From: Streptomyces sp. NRRL F-6131
Lineage (GTDB): Bacteria; Actinomycetota; Actinomycetes; Streptomycetales; Streptomycetaceae
Assembly: GCA_000719695.1 (NCBI GenBank)
Contig: JOHN01000130.1
Coordinates: forward strand, 1-5,250
Length of the DNA stretch: 5,250 bases
Direction of reading: 5' to 3'
Shown here: piece by piece, positions 1 through 5,081 of the stretch
Layout: each line of letters opens with the position of its first letter
Numbering within the stretch: position 1 is the stretch's first letter
Notes under the pieces: model-generated
What the model was told of the DNA's origin: nothing
The model's database searches: none
What the model saw: the letters and a program-made list of their open reading frames with translations, nothing else
Position numbers and translations under genes: made by a program

Positions 1-214
1 CGTGGCCGTCGTACTGCTGGTGGAGGACGGTGGAGCCGTCGGGGGAGGACCAGCTCTGGCCGCGGCCGAGGCCGGCGGTGGCCTGGATGACGGTCTGGTT
101 GGCGTCCGAGACGGCTGCGGGTGCCGCGGTGGCCGGGGCCGTGGCGGCGGGTGCGGAGGCGGGTGGGGCGCTGTCGGTGGCGTGGGCGGGGCCGGCGAAC
201 AGGCCGGCCGCCAT
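1..214 (-). CDS. Secreted protein, N-terminal part, possible bulb-type lectin domain (truncated by window edge)
   Basis: This is the 5' part of an exported protein that runs off the left edge. From the ATG at 214 the protein begins MAAGLFAGPAHA, a hydrophobic run ending in an AxA-type signal peptidase site. An Ala/Pro/Thr/Ser-rich linker follows (about residues 13-35), then a segment with GQSWSSPDGS and HQQYDGH (about residues 52-71). The spacing of GQ, S-x-DG and Q-x-DG resembles the first repeat of B-type (bulb, D-mannose-binding) lectin domains; that is an inference from a short stretch. Secretion is well supported, the lectin call is tentative. The ATG at 214 is the first ordinary start in frame, but it gives a signal peptide with no charged n-region. 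The same frame keeps G/C at third positions for 21 more codons, up to a CTG at 277, and encodes two arginines and a longer hydrophobic core. It then degrades with no ATG, GTG or TTG. I see no ribosome binding site for any of these starts. The gene is divergent from the protease gene. Confidence 0.6.
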   Translation of the reverse strand, partial: MAAGLFAGPAHATDSAPPASAPAATAPATAAPAAVSDANQTVIQATAGLGRGQSWSSPDGSTVLHQQYDGH

Positions 215-415
215 CAGTGCGGCGCCGACGGCGATGCCGGTGCGGGGGGCGAGGGAACGCGCGACGCCCGGGTTCAGTGCGGGCCCAGCCGGTGAACACC
301 ACGGTCCGGCAGCGGTCGCCGGCGCGGGTCGTCGGCAGGTTGTAGACGCGCTGTTGACGGGCCCCCTCCAAGCTGACGGGACAGCACCCTCCCCCCCAGC
401 GAAAGGGAAGACATC
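215..415. promoter_or_regulatory. Divergent intergenic region between lectin-like gene and protease gene
   Basis: This 201-bp stretch should hold the promoters of both divergent genes. The part nearest the left gene (215-277) probably codes for the start of its signal peptide. On the plus strand TTGACG at 354-359 matches a sigma-70-type -35 box, but I see no good -10 box (TANNNT) 16-19 bp downstream. TGACGGG occurs twice, at 355-361 and 374-380, 19 bp apart. No strong palindrome is visible. Assigning a promoter here is inference only. Confidence 0.35.
403..408 (+). promoter_or_regulatory. Ribosome binding site of the protease gene
   Basis: AAGGGA lies 7 nt before the ATG at 416 and fits the Shine-Dalgarno consensus. 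It supports this ATG over the in-frame ATG at 422, which would leave the spacer unusually long. Confidence 0.7.
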
Positions 416-1354
416 ATGCGCATGCGCGGTCTCCTCGCGGCAGCCGCGGTATCGGTGGCGGCTCTCGGCCTGGTCGCCCCGACCACGTCCGCCGCACCGG
501 TCACGAACAGTCGGCCGGTCGAGAAGGTCAGCGGCAGGAGTCACGTCCTGATCAACCCGGCGACCGCCGACCGCACCACCTGGACGCCCGAGAAGGAGAG
601 CACCCTCGACGGCCGACCGCTGACGCTCCACGCGACCGAACCGACCGTCGACCAGAAGGCCGGCGGCGCGAAGCCGGTCGCCACGTCGAGTGCGACGTCG
701 AGCGCGAAATCGGACGCGACGGCCGCCGCCAAGGCCAGCGTCTGGGTCACCACGGGGCGGCTGCTCACCGGCGGCGGCATCTGCACCGCCAACGTCGTCT
801 CCAGTGCCAACCGCGATGTCATCGCCACCGCCCGGCACTGCGTGGAGGGCGGGCACGACTTCTCGTTCGCCCCCGGCTACGACGCGGGGAACGCCCCCTA
901 CGGCTGGTGGGGCTGGCGGGCCGCCGGCTGGGTCGACGCCCCCGCCCCGCAGGGCGACACCGCCTTCATCGTGCTGAACACCCAGAACGGCCGGCACATC
1001 GCGGACGTCGTCGGGGCCACCGGCATCGGGTTCAACCGCGACATCAACAACTACGCGCACATCATCGGCATCCCCGGCAAGACGCCCGCCAAGGAGGAGC
1101 ACATGCTCTGGTGCGGCGGCCGGCCGGTGGCCGGCCCCGAGCAGCCGTCCACCGCGCGGATCGACAACTGCATCGGACTCGGCGGCGGCGCCAGCGGTGG
1201 ACCGTTCATCGTGAACTACGACCAGAACGACGGTTCGGCCGTCCAGACCGGCGACTTCGTCACGGGCCACAGCTGGCAGGGCAAGTGGTGGGCGGTGAGC
1301 GCCTACTTCCGCGACGAGGCCTACAGCGTCTTCAACGGGGCGCAGAACGCCTGA
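416..1354 (+). CDS. Secreted trypsin-like serine protease
   Basis: A 312-residue exported endopeptidase of the chymotrypsin/V8-like fold. The signal peptide has an MRMR n-region, a hydrophobic core at about residues 5-22 and a likely cut near TTSA-AP (about residue 26). A propeptide-like segment (about 27-83) and a low-complexity Ala/Ser/Thr/Lys linker (about 84-107) precede the catalytic domain. The triad is readable: His141 in IATARHC, Asp181 in GDTAFIVLN and Ser260 in GGASGGPF. Cys123 and Cys142 are placed to form the disulfide next to the catalytic His; Cys233 and Cys252 probably form the second one before the Ser. The His motif reads ARHC where the family usually has AAHC or AGHC. Substrate preference cannot be read with confidence. 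The length and layout fit actinomycete extracellular proteases made as pre-pro-enzymes. The gene stands alone on the plus strand after a divergent junction and is followed 15 bp downstream by a strong hairpin. The protease family is firm, the physiological role unknown. Confidence 0.93.
   Translation: MRMRGLLAAAAVSVAALGLVAPTTSAAPVTNSRPVEKVSGRSHVLINPATADRTTWTPEKESTLDGRPLTLHATEPTVDQKAGGAKPVATSSATSSAKSDATAAAKASVWVTTGRLLTGGGICTANVVSSANRDVIATARHCVEGGHDFSFAPGYDAGNAPYGWWGWRAAGWVDAPAPQGDTAFIVLNTQNGRHIADVVGATGIGFNRDINNYAHIIGIPGKTPAKEEHMLWCGGRPVAGPEQPSTARIDNCIGLGGGASGGPFIVNYDQNDGSAVQTGDFVTGHSWQGKWWAVSAYFRDEAYSVFNGAQNA
683..706 (+). repeat. Two tandem 12-bp copies in the protease linker
   Basis: ACGTCGAGTGCG at 683-694 is followed directly by ACGTCGAGCGCG at 695-706, differing at one base. 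The pair encodes TSSATSSA in the linker between propeptide and catalytic domain, so the linker length may vary between strains by repeat slippage. Confidence 0.75.
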
Positions 1355-1369
1355 TCACATGCACCGCGG

Positions 1370-1415
1370 CCCGCCCCGCCCGCGCAACCGACCCCGGTCG
1401 CGCGGGCGGGGCGGG
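1370..1415 (+). terminator. Strong GC hairpin after the protease gene
   Basis: CCCGCCCCGCCCGCGC (1370-1385) is the exact reverse complement of GCGCGGGCGGGGCGGG (1400-1415). Inside the loop, ACCG (1387-1390) pairs with CGGT (1395-1398), giving about 20 paired bases with one A-C mismatch and a four-base ACCC tip. It starts 15 bp after the protease stop codon. There is no T-tract, as is common for hairpin terminators in high-GC actinomycetes. It ends 8 nt before the ribosome binding site of the synthase gene, so it may also act as an attenuator or leader structure for that gene. Confidence 0.75.
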
Positions 1416-1423
1416 GCGGATGC

Positions 1424-1428
1424 GAGGG
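1424..1428 (+). promoter_or_regulatory. Ribosome binding site deciding the GTG start of the synthase
   Basis: GAGGG lies 8 nt before the GTG at 1437. It decides the start: the in-frame ATG at 1359 would read through the 1370-1415 hairpin and add 26 Arg/Gly/Pro-rich residues foreign to the family. The in-frame ATG at 1452 has no such site. Confidence 0.7.
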
Positions 1429-1436
1429 TGGGGCGC

Positions 1437-2519
1437 GTGAACGAGACGATCATGGCAGCCGCCCGCGACCGGGCCGCCGAGCACCGGCGCCGGTTCGACC
1501 TCCGCTTCGAGGCGTACTTCGCCACCCTGCCGCAGCGCCTCGACACCCCGCCGCTCAGCCGCTTCACCCCGCGCTGCCTGGAGCTGCTGCGGGACCTCTC
1601 GCTGCGCGGCGGCAAGCGGCTGAGGGTCGCCCTGCTGTACGAGGCCGCCCGGCTGGTGACCACCGACCCGGTGCCCGGCCTGGCGGAGGCCGCCCTGAGC
1701 ATCGAACTGCTCCAGACGCACGGGCTCGTCCACGACGACATCATCGACGACGCGCCCCTGCGCCGCGGCGGCCCCTCCACCTACTACGCCTACCGCCGGG
1801 AGTTCCCGGAGGCCGACCGCACCGCACTCGGCCTGGCCGTCCTCGCCGGGGACCTCGCCGCCTTCCTCTCGATGCGGGTCCTGCTGGAGGCGGACGTCCC
1901 CGCCGAGCTGCGCCAGGCCATGCTGGAGGTGCAGCTGAACGCCGCCGCCGAGACGGTCACCGGCCAGATCGTCGACCTCGAACGCGACTTCCGGCCGCTC
2001 CCGGGCGAGGAGTTCCTGCACGGCGTCTGCGAGTACAAGTCCACCCGGTACTCCGTGCTCGCGCCGCTGCGGCTCGGGCTGCTCGCCGCCGGCGAGGACG
2101 TGGCCGCCCACGACGCATGGCTGCGCCGCTACGCGACCCTGGTCGGCATCGGCGGCCAGCTGCGCGACGACCACCTCGACCTGTTCGGCGACGAGGACGC
2201 CACCGGCAAGTCCACCGGCGCCGACCTCCGCGCGGGCCGCCGCAGCTACGCCGTCAGCGCCCTGCTCGCCGCCGCCGACGGGACGCAGCGGGCCGAGGTG
2301 GAGTCCGCGCTCGGCGACCCGGACCTCCCCGCCGACCGGGTCCGGCACATCCGCGAGCTGGCCCGGCGGTTGGGCGTGGACGCCAAGCTCCGCTCCGACA
2401 TGCGGCGCTGCGCCGAGGCGGCCCGCGTCGAGGCCGAGGGCTGGCGCCCGCACTGGCGCGAGGAGGCGGTCGCCTTCTTCGCGGGCCTGCCGTTGACGAA
2501 CCTGCTGCCGGACGGCTGA
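1437..2519 (+). CDS. Polyprenyl (isoprenoid) diphosphate synthase
   Basis: A 360-residue trans-isoprenyl diphosphate synthase, which condenses isopentenyl diphosphate with an allylic diphosphate to make C15, C20 or longer prenyl diphosphates in the cytoplasm. Landmarks are GGKRLR (residues 58-63, binding the isopentenyl diphosphate), the first Asp-rich motif DDIID (100-104) followed by DAPLRRGGPS, TGQIVDLE (175-182), KST (201-203), and the second Asp-rich motif QLRDDHLD (241-248) followed by GKSTGADLRAGRR (257-269). Both Mg-binding motifs are intact, so the enzyme should be active. The first motif is the plain DDxxD form, without the two-residue insertion of bacterial FPP synthases. Product length is set mainly by residues just before this motif; here they are His95 and Gly96, where relatives often carry an aromatic or other bulky residue, so the chain length cannot be predicted. 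Arg268/Arg269 stand where many members have Lys. The GTG start is supported by a good ribosome binding site. No cyclase or other terpene gene is adjacent. Confidence 0.93.
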   Translation: MNETIMAAARDRAAEHRRRFDLRFEAYFATLPQRLDTPPLSRFTPRCLELLRDLSLRGGKRLRVALLYEAARLVTTDPVPGLAEAALSIELLQTHGLVHDDIIDDAPLRRGGPSTYYAYRREFPEADRTALGLAVLAGDLAAFLSMRVLLEADVPAELRQAMLEVQLNAAAETVTGQIVDLERDFRPLPGEEFLHGVCEYKSTRYSVLAPLRLGLLAAGEDVAAHDAWLRRYATLVGIGGQLRDDHLDLFGDEDATGKSTGADLRAGRRSYAVSALLAAADGTQRAEVESALGDPDLPADRVRHIRELARRLGVDAKLRSDMRRCAEAARVEAEGWRPHWREEAVAFFAGLPLTNLLPDG

Positions 2520-2537
2520 GCGGCCCGGCAGGGCGGC

Positions 2538-2553
2538 TCGGCGGGGCCGCCGA
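2538..2553. terminator. Small hairpin in the convergent gap
   Basis: TCGGCG (2538-2543) pairs with CGCCGA (2548-2553) across a four-base loop, 18 bp after the synthase stop codon. An alternative pairing of GGCGGC (2532-2537) with GCCGCC (2546-2551) overlaps it. It could end transcription of the convergent genes. The stem is short and has no T-tract, so this is a modest call. Confidence 0.4.
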
Positions 2554-2621
2554 ATCCGCTCGGCCGTGTCCATTCGACCGCGTCCGCTCAGCCGAATCCG
2601 CTCAGCCGAATCCGCTCAGCC
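2549..2621. repeat. 14-bp tandem repeat, about five units, covering the 3' end of the hydrolase gene
   Basis: The unit GCCGAATCCGCTCA recurs in constant 14-bp register. 2549-2562 matches at 13 of 14 positions, 2563-2576 is degenerate (9 of 14), 2577-2590 matches at 11 of 14, and 2591-2604 and 2605-2618 are exact. A partial GCC follows. The last exact copy supplies the stop codon of the minus-strand hydrolase (2616-2618). The most regular part, 2583-2621, is 2.8 copies. Confidence 0.85.
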
Positions 2622-3611
2622 CGCGAGGAGCCGGTGCAGCCAGCGGACGCGGGTCTCCCGGGCGTCCCGGCTGACGGCGGCGCCCGGTGCGAAGGTGTCG
2701 AAGCCGTGGAAGGCGCCCGGCCAGACGTGCAGCTCGGCCGAGCCCCCGGCCCGCCAGATCGCGTCCGCGTACGCCACCGCCTCGTCCCGGAAGGTCTCCG
2801 CCGAACCCACCTCCACATAGGCCGGCGCCAGCCCCGACAGGTCGGTCGCCCGCGCGGGCGCCGCGTAGGGCGGCAGGTCGGCGGCGCCGTACCGCTCGCC
2901 CAGCAGGGCCCGCCAGGCGGTGGCGTTCGACGTCCGGTCCCAGGTGTCGTGGCCGGCCAGCTGGTGGGTGGAGAAGGTGCGGTCGCGGTCGTCCAGCATC
3001 GGGCTGAGCAGCAACTGGCCGGCCGGGACCGGCCCGCCCCGGTCCCGGGTCAGCAGGGCCAGCGCCGCGGCGAGGCCGCCGCCCGCGCTCTTGCCGCCGA
3101 GGACGATCCGCCCCGCGTCCACACCGAGCTCCGCCGCCCGCTCCGCCACCCGGAGGAGCCCGGCGTAGCCGTCCTCGACGGCCGCCGGGTACGGCGCCCC
3201 CGGGGCCAGCCGGTACTCCACCGAGACCACGGCCAGTCCCAGCGGCTCGGCCAGTTCGCGCAGCAGCCGCGGCAGCACGGACCACGCGTTGCCGGTGACC
3301 ATGCCGCCGCCGTGCAGGTAGTAGAGGAGCGGCAGCGGCCCGCCGGCCCCGGCCGGCCGCGCGCTCACCAGCCGGACCTCCGGCGCGCCCGCCGGTCCCG
3401 GCGCCCGCAGCTCGGCCACCTCGAAGCGGCCGCCGTCCCGCAGCTGCGCCGGGCCGGGCCTGGGCCGCGTCGCGGCGTCCCGCGCCTGCCAGGCGGCCAG
3501 GCCCTCCGGCGTGACCGGCTCGCGCGCCGTCACCCCCGCGGCCGCCAGCGCGGCCCGCAGCTCCGCGTCCACCGGCGGCGGAACCGACCCCGCACCGCTG
3601 TCACCGTTCAC
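2616..3611 (-). CDS. Alpha/beta hydrolase, hormone-sensitive-lipase family esterase
   Basis: A 331-residue serine hydrolase, probably a cytoplasmic carboxylesterase acting on short acyl esters; no signal peptide is visible. The N-terminal 85 or so residues form the cap region. LHGGGMVTG (HGGG at 100-103) is the oxyanion-hole motif of the HSL family, EYRLAPG and YPAAVED follow as usual, the nucleophile is Ser175 in GGKSAGG, and the histidine is His302 in GAFHGFD. The acid position falls in GSAETFRDE; by alignment with the family pattern D-x-L-R-D-E it is Glu272 rather than Asp, a known variant, with Asp276 as the alternative. Lys174 next to the nucleophile is unusual, since family members mostly have Asp, Glu, Thr or Gly there. 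I chose the second of two adjacent GTG codons because GAGGGGG lies 6 nt before it; the ATG at 3647 would lie inside a hairpin. It is convergent with the synthase and downstream of the beta-lactamase-like gene on the same strand. The substrate is unknown. Confidence 0.92.
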   Translation of the reverse strand: MNGDSGAGSVPPPVDAELRAALAAAGVTAREPVTPEGLAAWQARDAATRPRPGPAQLRDGGRFEVAELRAPGPAGAPEVRLVSARPAGAGGPLPLLYYLHGGGMVTGNAWSVLPRLLRELAEPLGLAVVSVEYRLAPGAPYPAAVEDGYAGLLRVAERAAELGVDAGRIVLGGKSAGGGLAAALALLTRDRGGPVPAGQLLLSPMLDDRDRTFSTHQLAGHDTWDRTSNATAWRALLGERYGAADLPPYAAPARATDLSGLAPAYVEVGSAETFRDEAVAYADAIWRAGGSAELHVWPGAFHGFDTFAPGAAVSRDARETRVRWLHRLLAG

Positions 3612-3617
3612 CACGCA

Positions 3618-3624
3618 CCCCCTC
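3618..3624 (-). promoter_or_regulatory. Ribosome binding site deciding the GTG start of the hydrolase
   Basis: On the minus strand GAGGGGG lies 6 nt before the GTG at 3611 and only 3 nt before the GTG at 3614, which favours 3611. Its first base, at 3624, is also the last base of the 3624-3657 hairpin, so pairing there could hinder ribosome access. Confidence 0.65.
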
Positions 3625-3657
3625 GGCCGGCGGGCACCCCGCGGCACCCGCCGGCCG
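3624..3657 (-). terminator. Strong hairpin in the leader of the hydrolase gene
   Basis: CGGCCGGCGGG (3624-3634) and CCCGCCGGCCG (3647-3657) are exact reverse complements, giving an 11-bp all-GC stem with a 12-base loop. It lies between the beta-lactamase-like gene and the hydrolase gene, directly next to the hydrolase ribosome binding site. It could be a terminator or attenuator of read-through from upstream, or a translational control hairpin. There is no T-tract. Confidence 0.6.
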
Positions 3658-3682
3658 TCCGCCCCGTCCGCCCCGTTCGCCC
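3657..3682. repeat. 9-bp tandem repeat in the gap upstream of the hydrolase
   Basis: GTCCGCCCC occurs at 3657-3665 and again at 3666-3674, followed by the diverged GTTCGCCC (3675-3682) and then another GTTC. There are two exact copies and one imperfect one. It may be simple slippage in GC-rich spacer DNA. Confidence 0.65.
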
Positions 3683-3686
3683 GTTC

Positions 3687-3725
3687 ACCGGGTCTCCGGT
3701 CCCGAGGCTACTCGCGCCGCTCGGG
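3687..3725 (-). terminator. Two abutting hairpins right after the beta-lactamase-like gene
   Basis: Read on the minus strand, CCCGAG (3725-3720) follows the stop codon directly and pairs with CTCGGG (3706-3701) across 13 bases. The next base begins ACCGG (3700-3696), which pairs with CCGGT (3691-3687) across a four-base loop. The stems are short (6 and 5 bp) but adjacent, so they could stack. A terminator for the upstream gene is plausible. Confidence 0.4.
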
Positions 3726-4952
3726 CTACTTGCCGGGCGGGATGTCGTAGATGTGATCGGGCGTCACGATGCTGGTGATCGCCCGGCCGACCAGGGTGCT
3801 CGGCTCGGAGCCCTGGGTGACGATGTCGGAGTTGAGCAGCAGCACCAGGGTCGCGCACTCCTCCGGCAGGTAGACGGTCAGGCTCTCGTAGCCGGGCAGC
3901 GAGCCGTTGTGGCCGATCCAGCCGCCGATGTTGAAGATCCCCAGCCCGTAGTCGGCGCCGGGGATCCCGGTGGGCAGCATCGTGAGGCGCTGCTCCTGGG
4001 TCGCGGGCGACAGCAGGGTGCCGGTGGCGAGGTCCTTGGCCCAGTGCTTCAGGTCGTGCAGGTCGGAGACGAGCGCGCCCGCCGACCAGGCCCAGGACGG
4101 GTCCCAGTGGGTGGAGTCGGCGATCTCGCCGGAGAGCGTCTGGTTGGTGTAGCCGTGGGCGTACGGCGACGGGAGCTCGGTGCCCTGCGGGAAGAGGGTG
4201 TGCCGCAGGCCGCTCGGTGCGGTGATCCGGTCGTGGACGAAGCTCTCGATGCTCCGCCCGCTCAGCTTCTCGAGCAGCAGGCCGAGCAGGATGTAGTTGC
4301 TGTTCGAGTACTGGTACCGGGTGCCCGGCGGGAACTCGTTGTCGTGCCGGTAGCCGTACGCCAGCAGCTCCTGGGGCGTGAACACGCGGTCCGGGTCGCT
4401 GAGGAAGGCGTTGACGAAGCCGTCGTCCGCGCTGTACGGGAACAGGCCGCTGCGCATCTCCAGGAGGTTGCGCACGGTGATCGCCTCCCCGCACGGGACG
4501 CCGTCCAGGTACCTCGCGATCGGCTCGTCGAGACCGACCAGGCCCTCGTCCACCAGCTGGAGCACGGCGGTGGCGGTGAAGGTCTTGGTCTCGCTGCCGA
4601 TCCGCATGTTCAGCCGGTCGGTCATCGGCGCGCCGGTCTCCTTGTCGGCCACCCCGAAGGCCCGCACGTAGTGCCCCCGCCCGGGCAGCCAGAGGCCGAC
4701 CTGCACACCGGGGATGCCCGCCTCCGCCATCACCCGCTGGACGGCCTCGTCCAGCCGGGCCTGCAGCTCCGGGCTCAGCTGCCGGGCCTCCGCCTCGTCG
4801 TCGCCGGTGTACGCGGGGGAGACGACGGTCGGCACGGCGCCGACGGCGGGCGAGGCACCGGCCGTCAGCGGCAGCAGTCCGGTGACGGCGAGCGCCGCCG
4901 CGAGCAGCGTGCGGGCCGGCGTCGAGCGGTGGAACGGCGAACGTCTTCTCAT
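3726..4952 (-). CDS. Secreted serine beta-lactamase / DD-peptidase family protein
   Basis: A 408-residue exported serine hydrolase of the class C beta-lactamase / Streptomyces R61 DD-carboxypeptidase fold. The signal peptide has an Arg-rich n-region (MRRRSPFHR), a hydrophobic core at about residues 15-31 and possible cuts after TAGA (33) or AVGA (39). All three active-site motifs are present: SETK (Ser120, Lys123), YSN (215-217) and HNG (348-350), the last standing where beta-lactamases have KTG and R61 has HTG. LLEMRSGL (163-170) and PPGTRYQYSN (208-217) are typical of the family. The His in the third motif and the close match to R61-type proteins favour a D-Ala-D-Ala carboxypeptidase, D-amino peptidase or esterase over a true antibiotic-degrading beta-lactamase; sequence alone does not settle this. 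The ATG at 4952 has AGAGAGG 9 nt before it. It may be cotranscribed with the hydrolase gene 114 bp downstream, though hairpins lie between. Its 5' gap holds operator-like palindromes. Confidence 0.92.
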   Translation of the reverse strand: MRRRSPFHRSTPARTLLAAALAVTGLLPLTAGASPAVGAVPTVVSPAYTGDDEAEARQLSPELQARLDEAVQRVMAEAGIPGVQVGLWLPGRGHYVRAFGVADKETGAPMTDRLNMRIGSETKTFTATAVLQLVDEGLVGLDEPIARYLDGVPCGEAITVRNLLEMRSGLFPYSADDGFVNAFLSDPDRVFTPQELLAYGYRHDNEFPPGTRYQYSNSNYILLGLLLEKLSGRSIESFVHDRITAPSGLRHTLFPQGTELPSPYAHGYTNQTLSGEIADSTHWDPSWAWSAGALVSDLHDLKHWAKDLATGTLLSPATQEQRLTMLPTGIPGADYGLGIFNIGGWIGHNGSLPGYESLTVYLPEECATLVLLLNSDIVTQGSEPSTLVGRAITSIVTPDHIYDIPPGK

Positions 4953-4961
4953 GGTCCAGGG

Positions 4962-4968
4962 CCTCTCT
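4962..4968 (-). promoter_or_regulatory. Ribosome binding site of the beta-lactamase-like gene
   Basis: On the minus strand AGAGAGG lies 9 nt before the ATG at 4952, a normal if slightly long spacing that supports this start. Confidence 0.65.
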
Positions 4969-4989
4969 GCGGTTCGGGCTGGATCGCTC

Positions 4990-5004
4990 CGCCGATCGTC
5001 GGCG
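4990..5004. promoter_or_regulatory. Perfect 6-3-6 inverted repeat upstream of the beta-lactamase-like gene
   Basis: CGCCGA (4990-4995) and TCGGCG (4999-5004) are exact reverse complements separated by TCG. The centre lies about 45 bp before the start codon, where an operator or a leader hairpin would be expected. No specific regulator can be named. Confidence 0.4.
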
Positions 5005-5037
5005 ACGAGCCTCCGCGAACTACCCCGTCCACCGGCA

Positions 5038-5056
5038 CGAACCGCCGCGAACCGCC
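5038..5056. promoter_or_regulatory. Direct repeat with 10-bp period, possible activator site
   Basis: CGAACCGCC occurs at 5038-5046 and again at 5048-5056, one helical turn apart. On the minus strand this reads GGCGGTTCG twice. A weak -10-like TAGTTC lies at 5022-5017, so the repeat would overlap the -35 region of a promoter for the beta-lactamase-like gene. A related CGAAC sits at 5016-5020. The regulatory meaning is inference. Confidence 0.35.
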
Positions 5057-5073
5057 CCGATCCATCCGATCGG
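5057..5073. promoter_or_regulatory. Perfect 6-5-6 inverted repeat after the right-edge gene
   Basis: CCGATC (5057-5062) and GATCGG (5068-5073) are exact reverse complements separated by CATCC. It begins 8 nt after the stop codon of the right-edge gene and lies just upstream of the 10-bp-period direct repeat. It may be a short terminator hairpin or an operator for the beta-lactamase-like gene. Confidence 0.4.
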
Positions 5074-5081
5074 CCCTGCCC

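Noticed and set aside
418..427. GCGCATGCGC palindrome at the protease start codon
   Set aside because: It arises from the MRMR codons ATG-CGC-ATG-CGC and is short; nothing points to a regulatory role.
2..551. Plus-strand open frames across the left part of the window
   Set aside because: Gly/Arg/Ala-rich shadows opposite the signal-peptide frame and overlapping the protease start; no ribosome binding sites or recognisable motifs.
1359..1436. N-terminal extension of the synthase from the ATG at 1359
   Set aside because: It would translate the terminator-like hairpin into an Arg/Gly/Pro-rich tail and lacks a ribosome binding site; the GTG at 1437 has one.
1332..2573. A 413-codon open frame on the minus strand, antisense to the synthase
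   Set aside because: Low-complexity Gly/Ala/Val/Gln-rich product without motifs, fully overlapping a gene with intact family motifs. Long antisense frames are expected in DNA this GC-rich.
1437..3611. A terpene biosynthesis cluster made of the synthase and esterase
   Set aside because: The genes are convergent, not an operon, and no cyclase, P450 or prenyltransferase is present. The idea would need flanking sequence.
3612..3647. N-terminal extension of the hydrolase from the ATG at 3647
   Set aside because: It lies in the hairpin at 3624-3657, has no clear ribosome binding site and adds an Arg/Pro-rich stretch; the GTG at 3611 has GAGGGGG at 6 nt.
3685..4494. A 269-codon open frame on the minus strand in another frame of the beta-lactamase-like gene
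   Set aside because: Product is Arg/Pro/His-rich with no motifs, while the overlapping frame carries three ordered active-site motifs and a signal peptide.
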